Positions 1 to 5,427 of a stretch of DNA of 5,427 nt are shown here, one piece after another. Under the pieces are notes generated by a model, which ran no database searches, was not told the DNA's origin, and saw only the letters and a program-made list of their open reading frames with translations. The stretch's first letter is position 1. Every line of letters begins with the position of its first letter. Location of the stretch: positions 1 to 5,427 of the forward strand of contig JBNJDJ010000095.1 of assembly GCA_051744845.1 (NCBI GenBank). The letters are read 5' to 3'. A program made the position numbers and the translations under genes. The stretch comes from JBNJDJ01 sp051744845 (lineage in GTDB: Bacteria > Bacillota > Clostridia > Peptostreptococcales > Acidaminobacteraceae).

Positions 1-543
1 GTTTTAAGTTTAGTAATAAGTAATTATTTGTTTAAAAAATTTCCTGATATTCCTGAAGGTCAATTAACTAAATTAAGGGCTAAAATAGTTTGTGAACCTT
101 CTTTAGCTGATGTAGCTAAATCAATTGAACTAGGAGAAAGTCTTAAATTAGGACATGGTGAAGAAATTACAGGTGGAAGAAGTAGGACTTCTATATTAGC
201 AGATGGTTTTGAAGCAGTTTTAGCAGCTATATATCTAGATAATGATTTTAAGACTGTAGAGAAATTTATTTTAGATATAATGGAGACTAAAATTAATCAA
301 GCAGTAAGTGGAGATTTATTATTAGATTATAAAACTAGACTTCAAGAAATTATTCAATCTCAAACTACTAAAAATTTAAATTATCAATTATATGATGAAA
401 AAGGACCTGACCATAATAAAACTTTTTATGTTCATGTAATGCTAGAAGATAAAATTTTAGGAAGCGGAGAAGGTAGTAATAAAAAAGAAGCCGAGCAACA
501 AGCGGCAAAAGAAGCTATTCAAGAAGTGGATGTTTATGAATAA
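1..543 (+). CDS. rnc: Ribonuclease III, 5'-truncated by window edge
   Basis: RNase III is a Mg-dependent endonuclease that cuts double-stranded RNA, including rRNA precursors and structured mRNAs, as a homodimer in the cytoplasm. The frame is open from base 1 and gives 180 residues to the TAA stop. Full-length enzymes are about 225-240 aa, so roughly 50-60 N-terminal residues lie outside the window, including most of the LEFLGDA signature, of which only the following VLSLV remains. Visible catalytic-domain features are PEGQLTKLRA (residues 18-27 of the fragment), GGRSRTSILAD (58-68) and the metal-binding pair D68 and E71 in ILADGFEA, matching D114/E117 of the E. coli enzyme by motif. A double-stranded RNA binding domain runs from about residue 109 (DYKTRLQE) to 177, with the usual GxGxGxNKKEAEQxAA-type end (GSGEGSNKKEAEQQAAKEA). 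The gene overlaps the next one by 8 or 14 bases. Nothing visible suggests loss of function. Confidence 0.96.
   Translation, partial: VLSLVISNYLFKKFPDIPEGQLTKLRAKIVCEPSLADVAKSIELGESLKLGHGEEITGGRSRTSILADGFEAVLAAIYLDNDFKTVEKFILDIMETKINQAVSGDLLLDYKTRLQEIIQSQTTKNLNYQLYDEKGPDHNKTFYVHVMLEDKILGSGEGSNKKEAEQQAAKEAIQEVDVYE
525..530 (+). promoter_or_regulatory. Candidate ribosome binding site for the radical SAM gene
   Basis: AGTGGA lies inside the end of rnc, 5 bases before ATG 536, and partly matches the Shine-Dalgarno core. It overlaps ATG 530 itself, so it supports 536 as the start. A weaker AAGAAG at 521-526 could serve ATG 530, but the spacing of 3 bases is short. The match is imperfect, so ribosomes finishing rnc may help by re-initiating. 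Confidence 0.45.
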
Positions 544-1582
544 TAGATTTATTATACCAGTGTTTGTTCCGCACAAAGGTTGTCCTAATGATTGTGTGTT
601 TTGTAATCAAAAAAAGATTACTGGACAAAAAACTGAATATAATTTTGACAAAGTTAATAAAGAAATTAAAAAGGCGATTTCAACAATAGACTTTGATAAA
701 AAACCTATTGTCGAAATTGCCTTTTATGGTGGGACTTTTACTGCTATTGATTTAAAAGACCAAATTAGATTTCTTAAAATAGCTAATAAATATATACAAA
801 ATTATCCTATAAAAGGTATTAGATTATCAACTAGACCAGATAGTATAGATATAGAAAAATTAGAAATTTTAAAAAAATTTAATGTAAAAAGAATAGAATT
901 AGGAGTACAAAGTTTATCAAATAAAGTTTTAAAAATGTCTAACAGAGGTCATAATGAAAAAATTGTTTATAAAACTTGTGATTTAATAAAAAAGTATGAC
1001 TTTGAATTAGGAATTCAATTAATGATAGGCTTGCCTGGTGATACATATAAAAAGACTATAAAAACAGTAAAAAAAGTTATTAAAATCAATCCGGATTTTG
1101 TTAGAATTTATCCTACTTTGATTATAAAAGAAACTGAGTTAGAATATTTATATGAAAATAATAAATATAGACCTTTGAGTTTAGATAAAGCTGTTGATTT
1201 ATCTACAGATATGTATGATTTATTTTTTAAAAATGATATAGACGTGATTCGAATAGGATTACAGCCTACTAAAAATATTATGGAAGGAAAAGATGTAGTT
1301 GCTGGACCTTTTCATTCTTCTTTTCGCCAATTAGTTATAAGTAGATATATTTTAAAATTAATTGAAAAAGAAATTGATAATAAGGAAAATATAAAGACTT
1401 TGAAATTTAAACTTAATCCTAAAGATATTTCGTATTTAGTAGGAAATAAAAAATCAAATAAGATTTATTTAAAAGACAAATTTAATATTGAAAATTTTCA
1501 AATCATTTCTGATAAAAGTATAAAAAGAGGTGTTATTAAAGTTTTTAATAAAAAAATTAATGAAACAATATATTTTAGTTAA
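530..1582 (+). CDS. Radical SAM protein, Elp3-like, without acetyltransferase domain
   Basis: A 350-residue radical SAM enzyme. The [4Fe-4S] cysteines are C18, C22 and C25 in GCPNDCVFCNQ, a CX3CX2C motif that binds S-adenosylmethionine. Further family signs are FYGGTFT (65-71, the GGE-like SAM amino-group motif), LSTRPDSID, and ELGVQSLS (123-130). Later blocks are IGLPGDT, VIRIGLQPT and VAGPFHSSFRQLV. The set resembles the COG1243/Elp3-like proteins commonly found between rnc and smc in Clostridia. True Elp3 (about 500 aa or more) carries a C-terminal GNAT domain and modifies wobble uridine in tRNA; this protein ends too early to contain one. Its C-terminus has a small block with NPKDISYLVGNKKSN that I cannot assign. 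The substrate is unknown; tRNA modification is only an inference from relatives. The start may be ATG 530 or ATG 536; the second is better placed behind AGTGGA (525-530) and gives 348 residues. The start lies inside rnc, which suggests translational coupling. Confidence 0.9.
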   Translation: MFMNNRFIIPVFVPHKGCPNDCVFCNQKKITGQKTEYNFDKVNKEIKKAISTIDFDKKPIVEIAFYGGTFTAIDLKDQIRFLKIANKYIQNYPIKGIRLSTRPDSIDIEKLEILKKFNVKRIELGVQSLSNKVLKMSNRGHNEKIVYKTCDLIKKYDFELGIQLMIGLPGDTYKKTIKTVKKVIKINPDFVRIYPTLIIKETELEYLYENNKYRPLSLDKAVDLSTDMYDLFFKNDIDVIRIGLQPTKNIMEGKDVVAGPFHSSFRQLVISRYILKLIEKEIDNKENIKTLKFKLNPKDISYLVGNKKSNKIYLKDKFNIENFQIISDKSIKRGVIKVFNKKINETIYFS

Positions 1583-1583
1583 T

Positions 1584-1590
1584 AGAGGTG
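1584..1590 (+). promoter_or_regulatory. Ribosome binding site of smc
   Basis: AGAGGTG is a near-consensus Shine-Dalgarno sequence 6 bases upstream of the GTG codon at 1597. It decides the smc start: the protein then begins MYLKKVEMQGFKSF, exactly where Smc proteins normally begin. It occupies most of the 14-base gap after the radical SAM stop codon, leaving no room for a promoter or terminator there. Confidence 0.85.
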
Positions 1591-1596
1591 TAATAA

Positions 1597-4500
1597 GTGT
1601 ATTTGAAAAAAGTTGAAATGCAAGGATTTAAATCATTTGCAGACCAGACAATAATAGATTTTGAAAGTGGTATAACTTGTATAATAGGCCCTAATGGTAG
1701 TGGTAAAAGTAATATTACCGATGCTTTAAGATGGGTACTTGGAGAACAAAAAATAACTTTGCTTAGAGGAAATTCTATGAAAGATGTAATATTTAATGGT
1801 ACTAAACATCGTAAACCTTTAGGTATGGCAAAAGTGAGTTTATATTTTGATAATTCAGATGATTTATTTGATATTGAATACGATACAGTTAAGATTTCTA
1901 GAAAATTATATAGATCTGGCGAAAGTAAGTATTTGATAAATGGCAATGAAACTAGATTGATGGATATTCGAGAACTTATTATAGGAACTGGTATAGGTTC
2001 TGATAGTTATTCTATTGTTTCTCAAGGTAAAATTAATGAAATGGTTACTGCAAATGCAAGTGAGATGAGATTAATTTTTGAAAAAGCTTGTGGTATAGAA
2101 AAGTATAAAACTAGAAAAGAATCATCTGAAAAAAAACTATTAAAGACAAATGATAATTTAGAAAGAATAGAAGATATTGTCGGTGAGCTTAAAAAAAGAA
2201 TTAAACCTTTAAAAATAGAAAGTGAAAAGGCAAAAAAATATAAAAAGACTTATGATACTCTAAAAACAATAGAGATTAATTTTTTAGCTGATAAACTTAA
2301 AAAAAATAATAAAGATAAAAAATTAATTAATAAAAAAATATCAGATTTATATTTTATAAATGATAAAGTTGAAAACTATTTAAAGATTTTTAAAAAGAAA
2401 TTTAAAGATAATAAAAGTACAGTCCAAAACTTAGAAAATCAAATAGATAATAAAGAAAAAGAGTTTTATAAAAATAATGAAGAAATTTCTAAAAAAGCTA
2501 ATTCATTAAATTTAAAAAAAGAACGAATAGATCATACTTATGAAACAATTGAAGAGACTAAAAAGTCTATAAAAAATATAAAAATTAAATTGGATGAAGA
2601 AAATAAACAAAAAAATAAAACTATTGAGAATTTAAATGATTTAAAAAAAGAAATTAAAGATATAGAAAGTAAATTAGAACAAAAAAACAAATTTTTAAAT
2701 CAAAAAATTAATAGTTTTGAAAAAAAAGAAAAACTTAAAAATGAAAAAGAGAAAAAAATTAATAAATTAAAACAATCTAAAAATAAAAATTTAGCTATCA
2801 TTGAAGTTAAAAAAGATAATTTAAATGAATTAAAAGACAAACTTAATAAAAAATCAATTCATAAAAAAGAATTAAATCATTCTAATAAAAAAGATGTCAA
2901 TGAAATTGAAAAAATTGAAAATAAATTAGATAAACAAAAAGAAAAATTACTAAAAATAACTAAAGATAGAGAGTTAAAAAAAGAAAAATTAGATAAAACA
3001 AAAAAACTTTTGAAAGATCATACTTCTAAAAGAGAAAAATTAAAAAATACTTATCAAGAAGTTAAAACTGAATTAAATGTGTTAAAAAATCATGAAAAAA
3101 ACTTTGTTGGTTATTATCATTCTGTAAAAAAATTAATGAAATACATACAAAAAAATAATAATACAAATGGAGTACATGGAGTTGTAGGTTCTTTAATTAA
3201 GATTAGTAAAAAATATGAAACTGCTATTGAAGTTGCATTAGGTAGCTCTATGCAAAACGTTGTTTGTGATAATCAATCTATTGTAAAAAGATTAATTAAT
3301 ATTTTAAAACAAAAAAAATTTGGTAGAGTTTCTTTTTTACCTTTAAATAAAATATTTAATAGACGAGTTAATAAAAATATTTTAAGAAAGGTTAAAGCTT
3401 TTGATGGTTTTTTAGGTAGAGCAAATGAATTAATTGATTTTGATCCAAAATATAATAAATTATTTAATTATCTTTTAGGAAATGTATTAATTGTTAAAGA
3501 TTATAAAACTGCTAAAAAAATAATGGATATTAAAAATATTAGGTTTAGAACTGTTACACTAGAAGGCGAGGTTTTTTCATCAAGCGGTAAAATTACTGGA
3601 GGTTCTTATAGTTCTAAATCAAAAGGTTTAATAAGTAGAAAAAGGAAAATAAATACTTTAGATAAAAAACTTAAATCAATGGTATCTAAAGGTAAGGAAG
3701 CTAAAGAAAATGTTGATAAATATCAACATAAGGTAGAAAAAATTGAACAAAGTATTGAAAATATTAATCAACAGATTGTTGATTATAAGGAAAATATTTA
3801 TGAGAAAGAATCAAAATTAGAATATCAAAAAAATAAATTGAAAGATTTTTTTGAAAAACAAGATGAAATTAAAAAAGATATTCAAAATTATACAAAAAAA
3901 ATAAAAACTCATAATGATAAAATAGATGAATTGATAGAAAAAAATAAAGTTTTTGATGAAAATATAGAAAAATTATTAAAAGAAATAACTAAAATCGAGA
4001 AAAAAGATTTTGGTAAAGATATTTCAGAAATAGAAAAAAATGTAACTGATTTAAAAATAATAATTGCTTCTAAAAATGAAAAAAATAATAATTTAGAAAA
4101 TAAACTAGAAAATATTAATTCTAGATTAGAAGATTATAATACTGATTTAAAATTAAAAAATAATATCTTATCTGATTTTAATAAAAGAGTAAAAAAATTA
4201 AAAGAAGAAAAATTAAAATTAAAAAATTCTAAATTAGAGCTAAAAGATAAGAAAATTAATTTGAAAAAATCATTAGATAATTTAAAATCTAAGTTAAAGA
4301 GAAAAGAAAATACTATTTTTACATTAGAAGAAAAAATTGAAATGTATTCAAATAAAAATAAAAAAATTAATCAAAAAATTTCAAAGAATAATATTAAAAT
4401 GGCTACTTTAAAAGCTAATATAAAAAATATCAAAAAAGATTTATGGCAAAAATATGAGATAAGTTTATTTGAAGCTTTGAGTTTGAAAATTGATAATTCT

Positions 4501-5172
4501 AAATTAGGAAAAAAAGATAAAATTAAAAAATTAAAGAAAAAATTAAAATCTATTGGTAGTGTTAATTTAAATTCTATAGATGAGTATAAAGAAGTAAAAA
4601 CGCGTTATGATAAATTAGTAGATCAAAGAGATGATTTGAAAAAGTCTATTAGATCTTTAAAAAACATTATAAAAGATTTAGAACAAAAAATGGAGAGTCA
4701 ATTTATTCAAGAGTTTAATAATATAAAAAATAATTTTAAAGAAATATTTAAAACTTTATTTAATGGCGGTAAAGCTGATATTATTTTAGATAATAAAAAA
4801 GAAATTTTGGAAACGGAAATTCAAATAATGGCTCAACCTCCAGGGAAATCTTTACAAAACTTAAATTTATTATCAGGTGGTGAAAAAGCATTAACTGCGA
4901 TAGCTTTACTTTTTGCAATTTTAAAAAATAAACCTACTCCATTTTGTGTTTTAGATGAAATAGAAGCAGCTTTAGATGATGCAAATGTATATAGATTTGC
5001 AAATTATTTAAATAAATTAGTTAAGGATTCGCAATTTATTGTTATTACACATAGAAAAGGAACTATGACAATTGCTGATGTACTTTACGGTGTTACTATG
5101 GAGGAAGAAGGAATATCTAAAATGGTTTCATTAAAGTTGAAAGATATAAAAGAGAAAGGATTTGATGATTAA
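1597..5172 (+). CDS. smc: Chromosome segregation/condensation ATPase Smc
   Basis: Smc is the ATPase of the bacterial condensin Smc-ScpAB, which extrudes DNA loops and helps resolve sister origins. The gene is complete: 1191 aa from a GTG start, close to the 1186 aa of B. subtilis Smc. The N-terminal head has Walker A GPNGSGKS (31-38), R57 in LLRG (the position of the arginine finger described for B. subtilis), and the Q-loop glutamine Q143 in VSQGK. A long coil runs from about 168 to 510. The hinge is about 520-680, from GVHGVVGSL (525-533) to GKITGGSY (664-671). The returning coil is about 685-1010, followed by the neck GSVNLNSIDEY (987-997). The C-terminal head has signature LLSGGEK (1091-1097), Walker B FCVLDE (1116-1121) with catalytic E1121, D-loop ALDD (1125-1128) and switch H1152 in ITHRKGT. 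All catalytic residues are present. The two coils are of similar length, as an antiparallel arm needs, and are extremely rich in Lys, Asn, Glu and Ile. Oddities are C165 in EKACGI and a hinge loop with one conserved glycine replaced. ScpA and ScpB are not in the window. Confidence 0.98.
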   Translation: MYLKKVEMQGFKSFADQTIIDFESGITCIIGPNGSGKSNITDALRWVLGEQKITLLRGNSMKDVIFNGTKHRKPLGMAKVSLYFDNSDDLFDIEYDTVKISRKLYRSGESKYLINGNETRLMDIRELIIGTGIGSDSYSIVSQGKINEMVTANASEMRLIFEKACGIEKYKTRKESSEKKLLKTNDNLERIEDIVGELKKRIKPLKIESEKAKKYKKTYDTLKTIEINFLADKLKKNNKDKKLINKKISDLYFINDKVENYLKIFKKKFKDNKSTVQNLENQIDNKEKEFYKNNEEISKKANSLNLKKERIDHTYETIEETKKSIKNIKIKLDEENKQKNKTIENLNDLKKEIKDIESKLEQKNKFLNQKINSFEKKEKLKNEKEKKINKLKQSKNKNLAIIEVKKDNLNELKDKLNKKSIHKKELNHSNKKDVNEIEKIENKLDKQKEKLLKITKDRELKKEKLDKTKKLLKDHTSKREKLKNTYQEVKTELNVLKNHEKNFVGYYHSVKKLMKYIQKNNNTNGVHGVVGSLIKISKKYETAIEVALGSSMQNVVCDNQSIVKRLINILKQKKFGRVSFLPLNKIFNRRVNKNILRKVKAFDGFLGRANELIDFDPKYNKLFNYLLGNVLIVKDYKTAKKIMDIKNIRFRTVTLEGEVFSSSGKITGGSYSSKSKGLISRKRKINTLDKKLKSMVSKGKEAKENVDKYQHKVEKIEQSIENINQQIVDYKENIYEKESKLEYQKNKLKDFFEKQDEIKKDIQNYTKKIKTHNDKIDELIEKNKVFDENIEKLLKEITKIEKKDFGKDISEIEKNVTDLKIIIASKNEKNNNLENKLENINSRLEDYNTDLKLKNNILSDFNKRVKKLKEEKLKLKNSKLELKDKKINLKKSLDNLKSKLKRKENTIFTLEEKIEMYSNKNKKINQKISKNNIKMATLKANIKNIKKDLWQKYEISLFEALSLKIDNSKLGKKDKIKKLKKKLKSIGSVNLNSIDEYKEVKTRYDKLVDQRDDLKKSIRSLKNIIKDLEQKMESQFIQEFNNIKNNFKEIFKTLFNGGKADIILDNKKEILETEIQIMAQPPGKSLQNLNLLSGGEKALTAIALLFAILKNKPTPFCVLDEIEAALDDANVYRFANYLNKLVKDSQFIVITHRKGTMTIADVLYGVTMEEEGISKMVSLKLKDIKEKGFDD
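5155..5160 (+). promoter_or_regulatory. Candidate ribosome binding site of ftsY
   Basis: AAAGGA within the last codons of smc, 12 bases before ATG 5173. The spacing is longer than the usual 5-9 bases, so initiation may also depend on ribosomes terminating at the adjacent smc stop codon. Confidence 0.4.
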
Positions 5173-5427
5173 ATGTTAAAAAAATTATTTGGAAAAGATT
5201 CAAAAAGTGAAAAAAATGTTAAAAATGAAGATAAGTCATTTTTTAAAAAATTAACTGAAGGACTTACTAAAACCAAAAAAGGTATAACTGATAAAATTGA
5301 TAGATTGATTAATAATTATGGAGAAATTGATGATGAGCTTTTTGAAGAATTAGAAGAAATTTTAATTATGGCTGATGTAGGTATGAAAACTACAATGGAT
5401 ATTATAGATACTTTAAAAGATGAATTA
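5173..5427 (+). CDS. ftsY: Signal recognition particle receptor FtsY, 3'-truncated by window edge
   Basis: FtsY is the membrane-associated GTPase that receives SRP (Ffh plus 4.5S RNA) with its ribosome-nascent chain and hands it to the Sec translocon. Only the first 85 codons are present, ATG to the right edge, with no stop. The start follows the smc stop codon directly (TAA then ATG), so the two are almost certainly co-transcribed. Residues 1-22 are a short, lysine-rich, charged stretch, consistent with the short A region usual in Gram-positive FtsY. FFKKLTEGLTKTKKG (23-37) matches the conserved amphipathic membrane-binding helix at the A/N boundary. The start of the helical N domain follows, with IDDELFEELEEILIMADVG (52-70), a highly recognisable FtsY block. 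The G domain with its GTP-binding motifs lies beyond the window, so completeness cannot be judged. Ffh also has an NG domain but lacks this FFKKL leader, so FtsY is the better call. Confidence 0.93.
   Translation, partial: MLKKLFGKDSKSEKNVKNEDKSFFKKLTEGLTKTKKGITDKIDRLINNYGEIDDELFEELEEILIMADVGMKTTMDIIDTLKDEL

Noticed and set aside
28..30. TTG codon as a possible start of rnc
   Set aside because: The frame is open back to base 1 and the residues before it (VLSLVISNY) continue the conserved RNase III domain, so the true start is outside the window.
1583..1596. Possible promoter or terminator between the radical SAM gene and smc
   Set aside because: The gap is only 14 bases and is filled by the smc ribosome binding site. 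There is no inverted repeat with a T run.
1575..1946. Open frame of 123 codons on the minus strand, opposite the start of smc
   Set aside because: It lies antisense to the Walker A region of smc, whose plus-strand protein is strongly conserved. The predicted peptide resembles no family I know, so it is a shadow of smc.
2280..3060. Runs of A and repeated AAAAATTAA-like words, considered as a repeat array or replication-origin-like AT-rich element
   Set aside because: They fall in frame within the Smc coiled coil and are explained by Lys, Asn, Ile and Leu codons in an AT-rich genome. There is no regular period at the DNA level, and no DnaA-box cluster or iteron was seen.
1..5427. A new defence, mobile or biosynthetic system
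   Set aside because: Every base is accounted for by four recognisable housekeeping-type genes and their short junctions. No transposase, integrase, toxin, repeat array or unexplained non-coding stretch was found on either strand.

Overview
The window is a single, tightly packed, plus-strand gene run from a very AT-rich bacterium. By eye G+C is about 20-25%, and lower still in the middle of the long smc gene. It is most likely an anaerobic member of the Bacillota (Clostridia or Tissierellia type). Three things point there: the gene order rnc - radical SAM protein - smc - ftsY, Gram-positive-like Shine-Dalgarno sequences such as AGAGGTG, and strong use of AAA/AAT/ATA/TTA codons. Tryptophan is encoded by TGG and no in-frame TGA interrupts the genes, so the standard bacterial code fits and a Mycoplasma-type code is not needed. 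I cannot name a genus.

Layout: bases 1-543 hold the 3' two thirds of rnc (ribonuclease III), cut by the left edge. Its end overlaps the start of a 350-codon radical SAM gene (530 or 536 to 1582) of the Elp3-like group that lacks an acetyltransferase domain. After 14 bases carrying a good ribosome binding site, the full smc gene follows (1597-5172, GTG start, 1191 aa). The ftsY gene begins at 5173, directly after the smc stop codon, and is cut by the right edge after 85 codons. No non-coding gap exceeds about 15 bases. I see no internal terminator, RNA gene, insertion sequence, CRISPR array or other mobile element.

The genes look co-transcribed and partly translationally coupled, but they act in different processes: double-stranded RNA processing (RNase III), a probable radical-based RNA or cofactor modification (radical SAM protein), chromosome organisation (Smc, with ScpA/ScpB encoded elsewhere), and co-translational membrane targeting (FtsY, the SRP receptor). 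This is a known conserved housekeeping neighbourhood. I found no sign of a new system. The points worth a second look are small: non-consensus residues in the Smc hinge and helical neck, the poorly understood radical SAM protein, and two possible membrane-contact segments at the FtsY N-terminus.
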